From Calditrichia bacterium (GTDB taxonomy: Bacteria > Calditrichota > Calditrichia > RBG-13-44-9 > J075), in NCBI GenBank assembly GCA_028284445.1, contig JANQRS010000068.1, forward strand, positions 1-64,000: a stretch of 64,000 nucleotides of DNA, written 5' to 3'. The notes beneath the pieces are model-generated. The model saw only the letters and a list, made by a program, of their open reading frames with translations. It had not been told where the DNA came from and made no database searches. Positions 1-9,368 of the stretch are shown one piece after another (position 1 is the stretch's first letter; every line of letters starts with the position of its first letter). The translations under genes were made by a program, and so were the position numbers.

Positions 1-5
1 TTAAA

Positions 6-100
6 TTTAGTCACTTTAGTCACTTTAGTCACTTTAGTCACTTTAGTCACTTTAGTCACTTTAGTCACTTTAGTCACTTTAGTCACTTTAGTCACTTTAG
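6..100. repeat. 9-bp tandem repeat array, TTTAGTCAC x 10.5
   Basis: Ten perfect copies of TTTAGTCAC plus a half copy lie head to tail at the window edge, so the array may extend further left. On the minus strand the unit reads GTGACTAAA. Between the array and the gene remnant at 124-170 there are degenerate units (GTGACTGAA, GTTTCCGAA), suggesting that the array grew from that junction. The unit length is a multiple of three, but the flanking frames are closed, so I see no protein-coding role. It is a simple satellite, not a CRISPR, because there are no spacers. Confidence 0.95.
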
Positions 101-123
101 CTCACTTCGGAAACTTCAGTCAC

Positions 124-170
124 TCAAAAACTGATATAAAACTCACTCGAGCTTCAGCCCCGAAGATACC
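124..170 (-). pseudogene. Decayed 3' end of a DUF4249 lipoprotein gene
   Basis: Read on the minus strand, these bases encode the ending SSSEFYISF-stop. This nearly matches the last residues (SSSEFNISF-stop) of the intact DUF4249 gene ending at 3761. Just upstream the copy reads GIFGA and then loses one base relative to the intact GIFAGY, which shifts the frame. Further upstream I see no similarity. It is therefore a short gene remnant or a recombination scar. The similarity covers only about 45 bp. Confidence 0.55.
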
Positions 171-769
171 TGGCTTATCCGGATATTGACGGGGCACTGA
201 TACCACAATATTGATCCTTGCCTCACCGAATACCATTCAGCCACCACACAAGTCCCTCCTGATAAGATCAGGAATGCTCTCGGCTCTTCTTCACCCCGGT
301 TGTTTATAAAAAAGAAATAGGGAAAATGCGGCTAATGCTGTAGTATGAATTATCCAACCAGTCTTATGAAGTAAGATACACGAAAACGTCACACCCTGAT
401 TTATACATAAAAATATCACGTCGATGGTCGCGCTGAAATAGCTGTGGGATCAGAGATCCATTCACAGTGCAGCATCCGCTCTTCCGCAGTCAGGGACAGC
501 GGTACATACCATCTACAGTACACTACTCAATTCCAAAGGCCCGGCAGCTTATGATCTGGTTTTGTTTTGAATTCTGGTAAGCGGATGTTCATGGGGCATA
601 GAGAGAGGTGCCGAAATAGAAACAAGTTGGTGGAGGAAAAGACAGTGCGTTTTGCGGGATTTGTTTCCAAATGATATCTCGGCAACAAATGTATGTTTAT
701 CAACTTGTTAGGTGATGTTGGCTAACTGTCAATAGAGCCTGTTTCAAAACCTTTTAAAAGGAGCAAAGT
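171..769. other. Non-coding stretch, nothing recognised
   Basis: About 600 bases without a credible reading frame on either strand. It may include further eroded gene debris to the right of the DUF4249 remnant, but no domain can be recognised. The promoter and 5' leader of the subtilase gene at 770 must lie in its right-hand part; I could not single out a convincing promoter. Confidence 0.5.
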
Positions 770-3691
770 ATGTCTAGCATTCAGAGGTTTGTTTGCATGA
801 TGTTGGTACTGGCGTTAACGGGAGTCGGTAACATGTTGGCAAAGGATCGCGATCATGTTGAGGGGGAATTGATCATCAAACTGACGAGTAACGCGGCAGA
901 ACGCTCTTCTGTTAGAGTGGACAAAAATATCGCTCTAACGGGGTTGCCTGCTTTAGATGCATTAAACCGGCAATATCGGGTTTATTCAATGGAAAAGTTG
1001 CATCGTTTTCCTTTCAAAAATCCGGCGTTGGCAAAGAAGCTTGGCATGGACCGTACTTATTTACTCAAGTTACAAGCTGATCAGGACCTTAAGCAAGTTG
1101 TCGCGAACTATAAAGATGCTGCGGATGTCGCTTATGCTCAGCTGAATATGGTGGCGAGTATCCCAAACATTATTCGTCCTGAAGGCAAAGGTGCTCGCGG
1201 TCTCGGACAGGGGGATGCCGAATTGGTTCCGAATGATCCGACTTATCCCGATCAATGGGGACTCAACAATACCGGACAAGCCATTTCGTATAGCGGTGGC
1301 TTGGTTGGAACATCGGGTGCAGATATCAACGCTCAAGCCGCCTGGGATATCCATACAGGTAGCAGCAGCATCATTCTGGCTATTATTGATACCGGAGTCG
1401 ATTACGGGCATCCGGAATTTGCCGGCCGGACTGTGGGCGGATTCGATTTTGTCAATAACGACAGTGATCCGGCAGATGATAATGGACATGGTACATCTTG
1501 TGCCGGGATCGCCGCGGCAGCCGGCAACAACAGTGCCGGTGTGGCCGGTGTGAACTGGAACTGTCAGATAATGGGGGTTAAAGTGCTGGATGCTGCCGGG
1601 TCCGGTTCGTTTGCGGATGTTGCCAGCGGAATTACCTGGGCAGCAGATAATGGTGCTGATGTGCTTTCGCTGAGCCTTGGCGGTGGTTTCGACCAGTCAA
1701 CAGCAGATGCCGTGAATTATGCACATGGATTGGATGTTGTCGTTTGTGCAAGCCGTGGTAACGCCAATAATACTATTGCCAACTATCCGGCATCTCTTGC
1801 CAATGCCATTGCCGTCGGCGCCCTAAGCCCATGTAATAATCGTAAAACGACCACCACTTGTGACGGTGAATTTTGGTGGGGCAGCAGCTATGGCAACGAC
1901 CTGGATGTTATGGCGCCTGGTACCCGAATCCATACGACCGATATCACCGGCTCCGGTGGTTACGCGGCCGGGGATTATTATTCTGCGTTTAACGGCACAT
2001 CTGCAGCCTGTCCGTTTGTGGCCGGGATTGCCGCATTGCTCCGTTCTTCGGAACCGGGTTTGAGCAATGAAGATATCCGTGACCGGCTGAATACGACCGC
2101 AGTCGACATCAACGCGGCTGGCTTTGATAATCAAACCGGATGGGGACGTGTGGATGCTGCAGCGGCCTTGAGTGCTGGTGGTAATGCTTCTCCAACGGCT
2201 GAAGCGAACGGTCCTTATTCCGCTGATATTAATGTCTCTATCAGTTTTAGCAGCGCCGGCTCCAGCGACTCTGACGGGTCAATTTCCAGCTACTCCTGGG
2301 ATTTTGGTGATGGTGGTACCAGCACTGCAGCCAATCCGTCTTATTCTTACACGGCTGCCGGCACCTATACCGCAACCTTAACGGTAACCGATAATGATGG
2401 AGCGACTGGAACTGATGATGCGACAGTGACGATTACCGATCCGGGCGGTAGCGGAAATTATGCAACGCTTCCCTATTCTACCGGCTTCGAGAGCGGTTCT
2501 CTGGATCAATACTGGACCACAGCTTCCACCGGTAATGGCCGGGTGCGGCTGTTGACAACAAATTCCCCGTATGCAGGTAGCTACCACCTGACGATGGATG
2601 ATCCAACCAATGGCGGATTTACCCGAAATGAAGCCTGGTTGCATCTCGACCTCAGCGGAGAAACCGAAGTGGATCTGGACTTCTGGTGGAAGGAGTTTGG
2701 CGACGAAACCCATAATCAGGATGGCATCTATTTTTCGGATGATGATGGCGCTAACTTCACAAAAGTACGTGATCTTACCGGCAGCAGCACTGCGAATAAT
2801 ACCTGGCAGCAAATATCAATGGATTTGGATGCGCTTGCTTCAACAAATGGTTTGAATTTGACTGCCACATTTGTTGTGAAGTTCCAACAATACGACAATT
2901 ACCCCATTGCTGTCGACGGCTTTGCCTTCGATGAAATTTCAGTGACCGTTGGCACTACTGGAGGAAATTACATCACCGCCGAAAGTGAGCCCAATGGCGG
3001 TTCCTCGACGGCCAATGGCCCTGTTGGTGATGGAACGGATGTTACCGGCACAATTTCTTCGTCAACTGACAACGACGTGTTCTATTTTGATGTAAACACT
3101 TCCGGAAACATCAACATTTCCGTCGCAATTGATAATACTGCCGACCTCGACTGGTATTTGTATCATGAATCGAACCTCAGTAGTTGGGTTGCACGCGGTT
3201 ATACGGTAAACAACCCGGAAAGCGGCACTTATAATGCCACAACCACTGGCCGCTATTATGTCTTGGTAGATGGTTATCAGGGGGCAAGTGGCGGCTATAC
3301 ATTATCGGTTACCGGCGGCCTGGCAAAATACATGGCCGGTATTGAAAAACCGGATGATGTTAAAAAGACCGATGATGTTGGCAATGCTCTGCCTATCATT
3401 TATTCCCTGGAGCAAAACTATCCGAATCCATTTAATCCCACAACCAGTATTGAGGTTGCTCTGCCGCAAGACTCAAAGGTGCAGGTAAGCATTTTTGATA
3501 TCTCCGGCCGTCTGATAAATACACTGGTCTCCGGGGAGCGTACTGCCGGCATTCATACCATTCAATGGGATGGGCGAAGTGATATTGGAGAATCTGTATC
3601 CAGCGGAATATACCTCTACCGTATGACAGCGACGCCGGTTGAAGGTGGCGATGTGTTCACTCAAACCAGGCAGATGGTATTTATGAAATAG
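770..3691 (+). CDS. Secreted S8 (subtilisin-like) serine protease with PKD, PPC and sorting domains
   Basis: Extracellular endopeptidase of the subtilase family, 973 residues. The N-terminal signal peptide (1-24) is followed by a propeptide and the S8 domain, with catalytic Asp207 (IIDTGVDYGHPEF), His240 (NGHGTSCAG) and Ser411 (NGTSAACPFVAG). A PKD domain follows (about 472-558, YSWDFGDGG), then a jelly-roll/MAM-like segment (565-735), a pre-peptidase C-terminal domain (about 742-850) and a C-terminal FlgD-like sorting domain beginning with NYPNPFNPTTS and ending IYLYRM...VFMK. The ATG at 770 has an AAAAGGAG ribosome site seven bases upstream. The tail is of the kind removed by the type IX secretion sortase in this superphylum, so export to the surface or medium is inferred. 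The gene is monocistronic, with a strong terminator right after it. Substrate unknown. Confidence 0.93.
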   Translation: MSSIQRFVCMMLVLALTGVGNMLAKDRDHVEGELIIKLTSNAAERSSVRVDKNIALTGLPALDALNRQYRVYSMEKLHRFPFKNPALAKKLGMDRTYLLKLQADQDLKQVVANYKDAADVAYAQLNMVASIPNIIRPEGKGARGLGQGDAELVPNDPTYPDQWGLNNTGQAISYSGGLVGTSGADINAQAAWDIHTGSSSIILAIIDTGVDYGHPEFAGRTVGGFDFVNNDSDPADDNGHGTSCAGIAAAAGNNSAGVAGVNWNCQIMGVKVLDAAGSGSFADVASGITWAADNGADVLSLSLGGGFDQSTADAVNYAHGLDVVVCASRGNANNTIANYPASLANAIAVGALSPCNNRKTTTTCDGEFWWGSSYGNDLDVMAPGTRIHTTDITGSGGYAAGDYYSAFNGTSAACPFVAGIAALLRSSEPGLSNEDIRDRLNTTAVDINAAGFDNQTGWGRVDAAAALSAGGNASPTAEANGPYSADINVSISFSSAGSSDSDGSISSYSWDFGDGGTSTAANPSYSYTAAGTYTATLTVTDNDGATGTDDATVTITDPGGSGNYATLPYSTGFESGSLDQYWTTASTGNGRVRLLTTNSPYAGSYHLTMDDPTNGGFTRNEAWLHLDLSGETEVDLDFWWKEFGDETHNQDGIYFSDDDGANFTKVRDLTGSSTANNTWQQISMDLDALASTNGLNLTATFVVKFQQYDNYPIAVDGFAFDEISVTVGTTGGNYITAESEPNGGSSTANGPVGDGTDVTGTISSSTDNDVFYFDVNTSGNINISVAIDNTADLDWYLYHESNLSSWVARGYTVNNPESGTYNATTTGRYYVLVDGYQGASGGYTLSVTGGLAKYMAGIEKPDDVKKTDDVGNALPIIYSLEQNYPNPFNPTTSIEVALPQDSKVQVSIFDISGRLINTLVSGERTAGIHTIQWDGRSDIGESVSSGIYLYRMTATPVEGGDVFTQTRQMVFMK

Positions 3692-3711
3692 GTAGTATCA
3701 AGATGAACCGA

Positions 3712-3755
3712 CCCGGCGATGTTGACCAATTGGTCAACATCGCCGGGGCATTTTT
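3712..3755 (+). terminator. Rho-independent terminator of the subtilase gene
   Basis: A perfect 16-bp stem (CCCGGCGATGTTGACC and its complement) with an AATT loop is followed by GCATTTTTG. It lies 20 bases after the subtilase stop. There is no matching T-run on the other side, so it serves the plus strand only. Confidence 0.9.
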
Positions 3756-3760
3756 GTCTA

Positions 3761-4651
3761 TCAGAAACTGATATTAAACTCACTCGAGCTGTAACCTGCA
3801 AAGATCCCCAACCCATTTTCAACGTTCTGGAAGATAAAGACCGGTTCCGCAAATGGGTTGTCGCGGGAGCGATCCTGCAGACGAATGGTCTGAATATAAT
3901 TGTAGTAGGCTTCACTGACTGAATGCAGGTAGACTCTGAAGAATTGCAGCTCCGGCTGACCTGCCCCACCAATCCAGACATCCAGGGTAACATCCAGCGT
4001 ATAGTCACTTCCGTTAAATAGAACGTCGTTAAAGAGCGGGCGATATACAAAATTATCAGTGTCGAATGGCCCGTCGTTCTCGAAGTTGCTTTGGCGGATG
4101 GCCGGATCGTTACTTTGCATGCCATAATCCCAGTAGCTGCCGTCGCTGAAGTGACCAAATATTTCCAGACGATAAAAATTGTCGCTATCATTGGGATCAT
4201 CAAAATTGATCTCAAAATCCACTTCATAGCTGAAGCTGCCCAACTGCCGCTTTTCGGTGGAAATAGAGCGAATTGGAATCGCCGGCGGAATTGTGTCGAC
4301 CGCTTCAACGGTTGTGAAGCCCGGTGCACTGACCTTCAATTTCCATTCACCGGGCTCTGTTGGCTGTGCCAGCGGGTTCCGATATAGACCGCTATTGAAA
4401 TATGGCACTTCCGTGACCATCTCCGAGCCTTGCCAGATTTCAACCACTGCATCTTCGATGACCTCAATCTCACCGCGATCAAGAATGTCGCGACTCTGCG
4501 AAACATGAACTTCCCAAGCGCGGTCGGTAGCAAAGAAGCTGTTGACAACCAGGAGTGGTTCGTGCTCCGGCAATTCGACATCCAGGCTCTTTTCACAGCT
4601 GCTCAAAACAAAGCAGAGTGCCAGCAAGATGTACATTGGCGTTTTACTCAA
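3761..4651 (-). CDS. DUF4249 family outer-membrane lipoprotein
   Basis: A 296-residue lipoprotein of the DUF4249 family, usually encoded beside a TonB-dependent receptor in Bacteroidota-like bacteria and thought to sit at the outer membrane as its partner. The N-terminus MSKTPMYILLALCFVLSSC is a lipoprotein signal with lipobox LSSC and lipidated Cys19. The ending GLGIFAGYSSSEFNISF is typical of the family. The frame is open further upstream to 4753, but that part translates a palindromic repeat. The TTG at 4651, with AAGGAG eight bases upstream, directly precedes the signal peptide and is the better start. It lies about 100 bp downstream of the receptor gene and is probably cotranscribed with it. 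Ligand unknown. Confidence 0.88.
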   Translation of the reverse strand: MSKTPMYILLALCFVLSSCEKSLDVELPEHEPLLVVNSFFATDRAWEVHVSQSRDILDRGEIEVIEDAVVEIWQGSEMVTEVPYFNSGLYRNPLAQPTEPGEWKLKVSAPGFTTVEAVDTIPPAIPIRSISTEKRQLGSFSYEVDFEINFDDPNDSDNFYRLEIFGHFSDGSYWDYGMQSNDPAIRQSNFENDGPFDTDNFVYRPLFNDVLFNGSDYTLDVTLDVWIGGAGQPELQFFRVYLHSVSEAYYNYIQTIRLQDRSRDNPFAEPVFIFQNVENGLGIFAGYSSSEFNISF

Positions 4652-4690
4652 TTGTATGCTCCTTATATAAGAAGTCCGACCGTCGCAAGT

Positions 4691-4728
4691 CCCCCCTCTA
4701 TCTCCCCCCGGGGGGAGATAGAGGGGGG
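4691..4728. repeat. GC-rich dispersed palindrome, copy 1
   Basis: A perfect 38-bp inverted repeat (arm CCCCCCTCTATCTCCCCCC). It lies between the receptor gene and the DUF4249 gene, 40 bp before the start of the latter. Near-identical or related copies lie at 18011-18048 and 8604-8642, each in the 5' leader of a gene. Translated by chance it gives SPLYLPPGGDRGG. Confidence 0.9.
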
Positions 4729-4749
4729 ACTGCCATAGACACCGGGTTA

Positions 4750-7110
4750 TCAAAAATGAAAGCTATAACTCAGTGACGGAATAATCGGGAATAGCGATAC
4801 CTGGCGTAGGGCTGGTTCGTTGTCATCGTTCTCACCGAAATAGAGAAAATATGGGTTATAGCGGTTGTAGGCATTGTAGATGCTCAAGCTGAGTGTGCCG
4901 CTTCGCTCGCCGTCCACCACCCGGTGGTAGCGCAAGGCAATATCCAGCCGGTGATATGCCGGTGCCCGAAAGCTGTTCCGTCCGTCATAATATTCCGTCG
5001 TGCCGCTAAATATATTAATGTTGTTGATAGTTGGTTCAGTATCTGTAAATGTGGCGCGGGCCAGGGTAATCGCATTGCCGGTGCCATAAACCCAGGTTGA
5101 AGATATTTCCAGGTGATCTTGTAATTGATGGCTGACGGCAATTTTTACGTCATGCCGCCGGTCGTAGCGATATGGAAATTCCTCGCCAAAGTTAACGTCC
5201 GGGAATTTTCGATTGGTTTCGGCCAGGGAGTAGCCCAGCCAGCCGGTTGTGCGACCGTGCTTTTTCTGAAGAAAGACTTCCAGGCCGTAAGATTCTCCGC
5301 TGCCGCTCGTAACCTTGTCCTGCCAATCTTCTTCCAAATCGAGAAAAGCAGCGCCTTCGCGATATTCGATAAGATTGTCCATTGTTTTGTAATAGCCCTC
5401 GACGCTGAACTCGAATTTCTTATCTGCCAGAGAACGAGCAATGCCCAAACCGTATTGGACGGACTCCTGTGGAAGTACTCTTGGAGTCGCCGGTACCCAT
5501 AAATCGGTGGGCATACCGAGGCCGGCGTTAGTGAGCAGGTGAATATTTTGCCTCATGGTGGCAAAGGCACCCTTGAAGGCCCAGTCGCCAACCAGAAATC
5601 TCGCCGATAGTCGCGGTTGAATGGATTGGTAGCTGGCGCTGCCAACCTGAAAAAGTGAGCTATGGATACCGATGTTTGCTTTGAGTCGCGAGGTGATATC
5701 CCAATCGTCCTCCAGGTAGGCACTGAACTCTGAGGCTTCGATTTGCGCCGAGGGGGTAAGTACTGAATCGAGCAGGGTTAGGTCACTTCCTTCTTCAGCA
5801 ACAACCTGGAATGCGCCCGGTTCAAAGGTATGATGAACAGCAGATATCCCATAACGAATGTGGTGTCGCGGATTGGGAATATAGTCGAAATCAATTTTTC
5901 CGCTGATATCGCGAATGCCGGAAAAGTAACGGGCCTGCTCGCGAAAATCATTCTCTTCATTTTCGATCTCGACCTCAAATCGATAACGACTGAAGATCAG
6001 AGTTGTGTTGGCAAAAAGCTTATTGCTGAAGAGATGATTCCAACGCAAGGTCGAGGTGATGTTGCCCCAATTAATGCCGCCGCTTTCCTTACGTTCCTCT
6101 CCTGGGCCAAAGCTATCCCGATTTTCGAAATTGAATTTATCGTCGCCATTATAAATGCTCAGGTAGAGGCGGTTTTTTGGGGAGAAGGTGTGATTAATCT
6201 TGGCGTTGAGGTCGTAAAAGTAATAGCCGATGATATCTTCTCCCATGAAGGGCCGGGCAATAATGTCCGCGTAGGTCCGCCTTCCGGAAATGATAAACGC
6301 GGTTTTGTCTGAACCAAGCGGGCCTTCCAGGGTGAGCCGCGAGGCGATCAGACCGACGGCGCCATGCCCTTTGAATTCCTGGTTATTGCCTTCCTTGAGG
6401 TTGATTTCCAGGACTGAAGAAAGCCTACCGCCAAATCTGGCTGGGAAACCGCCTTTTGTGAGACGAACGGTTTTTGTGGCGTCGGCGTTGAAGACAGAGA
6501 AAAAGCCAAAGAGGTGAGAAGCATTATAGACCGGGGCATCATCAAGCAGAATCAGGTTCTGATCAGGCCCGCCGCCACGAATATAGAGGCCGCTGGTGCC
6601 TTCGTTTCCGGATAGTACGCCCGGCAAGAGTTGCAGTGTTTTGAGTACATCTACCTCGCCAAGCAGCGAGGGTAGCGAGCGAATTTGAAGCACCGGTAGA
6701 TCTATGACGCTCATTTGTGAGCGCTCTTCAATTTGCTCGATGATCTCCCCGACGACTTCGATGGTATCACCGGCAACCGCAGCAGGCTGGAGGCTGATGG
6801 TTAATTGAAGATCCCGATCCAGGCTTAGCTCCGAGATCGAACTCCGGTAACCAACGTAAGCCACAGTTAAGCGGAGAGAGCCTGCGGGTAGCGTCAGGCT
6901 GAAAAAGCCATAGGTATTGGTAGTTGTGCCTAATTGCTGATCGGGGTCGAATACGTTGGCGCCAATCAACCGTTCGCCTGATTCCTGATCCTGGACATAG
7001 CCGCTGATGGTAAAGTTGCCGCTTTGCTGAGCGCCAAGCGGGGACATTACAAAAACGACAAACAAAAACGCCGCGATTGTTCGCTTAATCATAAAGTGCC
7101 TGAATCTCAT
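4750..7110 (-). CDS. TonB-dependent receptor with carboxypeptidase-like regulatory domain
   Basis: Outer-membrane active-transport channel of 786 residues. A signal peptide (to about residue 27, SPLGAQQ) is followed by a carboxypeptidase-regulatory-like beta-sandwich (about 32-115, ISGYVQDQESGERLIGANV), the plug (about 135-240, with VDVLKTLQLLPGV and LYIRGGGPDQNLILLDDAP) and a 22-stranded-type barrel ending in aromatic SYSFHF. The frame opens at a TTG (7122). The ATG at 7110 follows GAGAGG closely, and a further ATG lies at 7092; the choice is uncertain. The DUF4249 lipoprotein gene follows on the same strand, and the tonB-exbB-exbD genes start divergently at 7533, a likely energy source. The arrangement resembles SusCD-like uptake pairs, but no sugar-specific gene is adjacent, so the substrate is unknown. 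Confidence 0.93.
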   Translation of the reverse strand: MRFRHFMIKRTIAAFLFVVFVMSPLGAQQSGNFTISGYVQDQESGERLIGANVFDPDQQLGTTTNTYGFFSLTLPAGSLRLTVAYVGYRSSISELSLDRDLQLTISLQPAAVAGDTIEVVGEIIEQIEERSQMSVIDLPVLQIRSLPSLLGEVDVLKTLQLLPGVLSGNEGTSGLYIRGGGPDQNLILLDDAPVYNASHLFGFFSVFNADATKTVRLTKGGFPARFGGRLSSVLEINLKEGNNQEFKGHGAVGLIASRLTLEGPLGSDKTAFIISGRRTYADIIARPFMGEDIIGYYFYDLNAKINHTFSPKNRLYLSIYNGDDKFNFENRDSFGPGEERKESGGINWGNITSTLRWNHLFSNKLFANTTLIFSRYRFEVEIENEENDFREQARYFSGIRDISGKIDFDYIPNPRHHIRYGISAVHHTFEPGAFQVVAEEGSDLTLLDSVLTPSAQIEASEFSAYLEDDWDITSRLKANIGIHSSLFQVGSASYQSIQPRLSARFLVGDWAFKGAFATMRQNIHLLTNAGLGMPTDLWVPATPRVLPQESVQYGLGIARSLADKKFEFSVEGYYKTMDNLIEYREGAAFLDLEEDWQDKVTSGSGESYGLEVFLQKKHGRTTGWLGYSLAETNRKFPDVNFGEEFPYRYDRRHDVKIAVSHQLQDHLEISSTWVYGTGNAITLARATFTDTEPTINNINIFSGTTEYYDGRNSFRAPAYHRLDIALRYHRVVDGERSGTLSLSIYNAYNRYNPYFLYFGENDDNEPALRQVSLFPIIPSLSYSFHF

Positions 7111-7532
7111 CTGGCCTCTCAATATGTACTTATGATGAAATATGCCTCGTGAAGCGTATACAAGTTAAACGCTTATTTCCCGATTAGTTCCGGATTTTGC
7201 ACCAGTGTGGTTTTGATTCCTTGAGAAGAAGTATCTGGAAAATAGGGGCATAAATACAGGTCTGCAACTCGTAAATTTGCTGCTGAAGCTCTGCATCTAC
7301 ATAATTCAGATTACACACTTTTGGCTTAATTTTCCTATATTGGGAGCACTGTTTAGCGGGATAGATGATTTTGGCGAAGAACAATTCATTCGATACCGCG
7401 TAAAAAAGCAGTCAGCGAGATAATTGATTAAACATCGGAATATTTTCGAATTTCCAAGGTCTAATCGATGTCCTCTGAACTTAGAGGTAGAATTATTAAC
7501 AAGAATTTTATCAGTCGTTGAGTTATTTATTT
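7111..7532. other. Divergent intergenic region, receptor / tonB
   Basis: About 420 AT-rich bases between divergently transcribed genes; both promoters must lie here. A 66-codon minus-strand frame (7184-7384) exists but has no recognisable domain or ribosome site, and I do not count it as a gene. No clear operator was seen. Confidence 0.5.
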
Positions 7533-8561
7533 ATGGATCAATCGAGTCAGCGGACATACGTTTACGCTTTTTTACTTTCGATCATTTTCCACATCTTTTT
7601 GGTGTTGCTGCTTTTTGCCCTGGACGCCTTTGCATCGTTGAATGGTGGGAATGCTGAGCTCCAGGATCAGCCGATTGTCCTTGAATTTGAACCCCCGCAA
7701 GCACCTGCCCCAACTCAGCCCGAAGAAGAACAGGTAGAGAAGAAAGAGCAAAAAGAGGAAGAGCAAGAAGAACAAAAAGAAGAAGAGGACGATTTAGCCG
7801 ACCAAAATTCACCTCAATGGAAGCCTGTTCCCTTTTTTCATGAAAACCCTAACGCCGTGGAGGCGCCCAATGAAGAAGCCTTGATTATGTCCGATAAGGC
7901 ATCGCGATCTGCTGCACCGGATTTAACGGAGACCGGTGACGCTTTTGCGCCGGATATCGACCCGGGTAGCACAGCGGCGAAGGGGGAAGAGAGTGCCGAC
8001 GACGAAGTAGAAAATGTTGTTGAGGATAATTCTGATCAGGTGGAAGATCAACCGCTGGATGATTTGGCAGGCGATGAGGTTATTGAACTTACCAGTAGCG
8101 CTCCGACATTTTCTCGTAACAAACTTATCGATGCTTCGAAAGTTGATGGCAAAATGCTACGGGACCATGAAAATGACGGGGAAATAGACCTTGTGCAAAA
8201 GAAAGCGAAAGCCCAGGAGGTCGGCGACTTTCGCCTCAGTACTTATGATTGGAATTATGAGCCATGGCTTGGTGCATTCGTCAGCAAATTGGGGCGTGTC
8301 TGGCATGCACCTTTTGCCTACTATATGGGATTAGTTCATGGCTATACCGTTATTCGTTTCAAGGTCAATCGCGAAGGAAAGTTGTTGGAATATGAAGTTT
8401 TGGAGCATAGTGGTCATGGCGCCTTAAATTTGAGTAGCGTGAATGCGATAGAAAGCACATTTCCATTCAGGGAATTGCCCGAGCATTTTCCGCATGAAGT
8501 ATTGGAAATTACTGCTACACTGGTTTATCCGGATGCAAAAAAGCAAGTAAGAAGACGATGA
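7533..8561 (+). CDS. tonB: TonB-family energy transducer with acidic spacer
   Basis: Inner-membrane-anchored protein of 342 residues that transmits proton-motive force from ExbB-ExbD to outer-membrane receptors. The N-terminal helix (about 9-32, YAFLLSIIFHIFLVLLLFAL) spans the membrane. The periplasmic spacer is strongly Glu-rich (about 65-90) instead of the usual Pro/Lys-rich one. The C-terminal TonB fold (about 250-338) contains YTVIRFKVNREGKLLEYEVL and ends in LVYP. A TTG lies five codons upstream, but the ATG at 7533 is the more natural start; neither has a strong ribosome site. exbB and exbD follow after 160 bp. The receptor at 4750-7110 is the nearest candidate client. Confidence 0.85.
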   Translation: MDQSSQRTYVYAFLLSIIFHIFLVLLLFALDAFASLNGGNAELQDQPIVLEFEPPQAPAPTQPEEEQVEKKEQKEEEQEEQKEEEDDLADQNSPQWKPVPFFHENPNAVEAPNEEALIMSDKASRSAAPDLTETGDAFAPDIDPGSTAAKGEESADDEVENVVEDNSDQVEDQPLDDLAGDEVIELTSSAPTFSRNKLIDASKVDGKMLRDHENDGEIDLVQKKAKAQEVGDFRLSTYDWNYEPWLGAFVSKLGRVWHAPFAYYMGLVHGYTVIRFKVNREGKLLEYEVLEHSGHGALNLSSVNAIESTFPFRELPEHFPHEVLEITATLVYPDAKKQVRRR

Positions 8562-8603
8562 GTTGAGGACCGGGGACCAGGGTTGGAGACCGGAGCCTTG
8601 GTG

Positions 8604-8642
8604 CATCCCCCTTTATCCCCTTGAAGGGGGACAAAAGGGGAG
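8604..8642. repeat. GC-rich dispersed palindrome, degenerate copy 3
   Basis: Imperfect relative of the palindromes at 4691 and 18011: CCCCCTTTATCCCCTTG followed by its approximate complement with an inserted GAC. It lies in the 160-bp leader between tonB and exbB, flanked by GCAT as at the 18011 copy. A stretch of short direct repeats (GCAGACTT, TTACAG) follows it. Confidence 0.65.
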
Positions 8643-8720
8643 GTATTGCAGACTTGCAGACTTACAGATTGGCCGATTTACAGCCTTACGGATGCTAACA
8701 CTTAATACGGAAGCAGGTTC

Positions 8721-9368
8721 ATGGTAGAGTTTTTTGAAAAGGGCGGAATTATGATGTATCCGCTGGCGATTTGTTCACTGATTGGTATTACGCTGGTTTT
8801 TGAACGGCTTTGGAGTTTGCGGCGGAAGAAGGTGTTTGCCCCTGAGATTGTTGCGGTACTGGACCAGGTTCAAAAAGATGAAGACTTCTCGCTGGTGAGG
8901 TCCGTTTGTGAAAAATTCGACGGCCCATTTGCGCGAGTGATGATTTCCTGCATCACCAATCGCGATTTACCGATGGAGGAACTGCGGGTGACGGTCGAGG
9001 ATGAAGGCCGCCAGCAAGTGCGAGCGCTTGGACGAGGCCTGAGCATCCTGGAAACGGTAGCGGTTATTTCACCTTTGCTGGGATTGCTTGGAACGGTGAT
9101 CGGTATGATCGATGTCTTCAACGTGATCGAAACGCTTGGTGTGGGGCAGGCCAAAGCGCTGTCCGGGGGAATTTCCAAAGCGCTTATTACCACTGCTACC
9201 GGTCTGTTTATCGGTGTGCCGGCGCTTATCGCCTACAACTACTTCAGCAATCGCTCTGACAACCTGGTGTTGGATATCGAGAAATATTCCATAACCCTGC
9301 TGAATAAAGTTGCCCGCATTCGCATGGGCAGCAAAAAAGACGTCACATTGAGCCTGAGTTCGGAATGA
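8721..9368 (+). CDS. exbB: ExbB/TolQ/MotA proton-channel family protein
   Basis: Inner-membrane subunit (215 residues) of the proton channel that energises TonB. The first helix is about 11-30 (MMYPLAICSLIGITLVFERLW), followed by a cytoplasmic loop and two more helices around 105-130 and 150-175. The signature AVISPLLGLLGTVIGMIDVF and the GISKALITTATGLFIGVPAL helix, with its conserved Thr, are intact. Length is normal for ExbB. The stop overlaps the ATG of exbD by four bases (ATGA), indicating translational coupling. The upstream leader holds a palindromic repeat. A TolQ role cannot be excluded, but the preceding tonB favours ExbB. Confidence 0.92.
   Translation: MVEFFEKGGIMMYPLAICSLIGITLVFERLWSLRRKKVFAPEIVAVLDQVQKDEDFSLVRSVCEKFDGPFARVMISCITNRDLPMEELRVTVEDEGRQQVRALGRGLSILETVAVISPLLGLLGTVIGMIDVFNVIETLGVGQAKALSGGISKALITTATGLFIGVPALIAYNYFSNRSDNLVLDIEKYSITLLNKVARIRMGSKKDVTLSLSSE

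Noticed and set aside
6..100. CRISPR array
   Set aside because: Unit is 9 bp with no spacers and no cas genes nearby.
4652..4753. N-terminal extension of the DUF4249 lipoprotein up to 4753
   Set aside because: It translates the GC-rich palindrome (SPLYLPPGGDRGG) and places the lipoprotein signal internally; the TTG at 4651 with AAGGAG fits.
7184..7384. 66-codon minus-strand frame between receptor and tonB
   Set aside because: No ribosome site, no recognisable domain, AT-rich promoter region.
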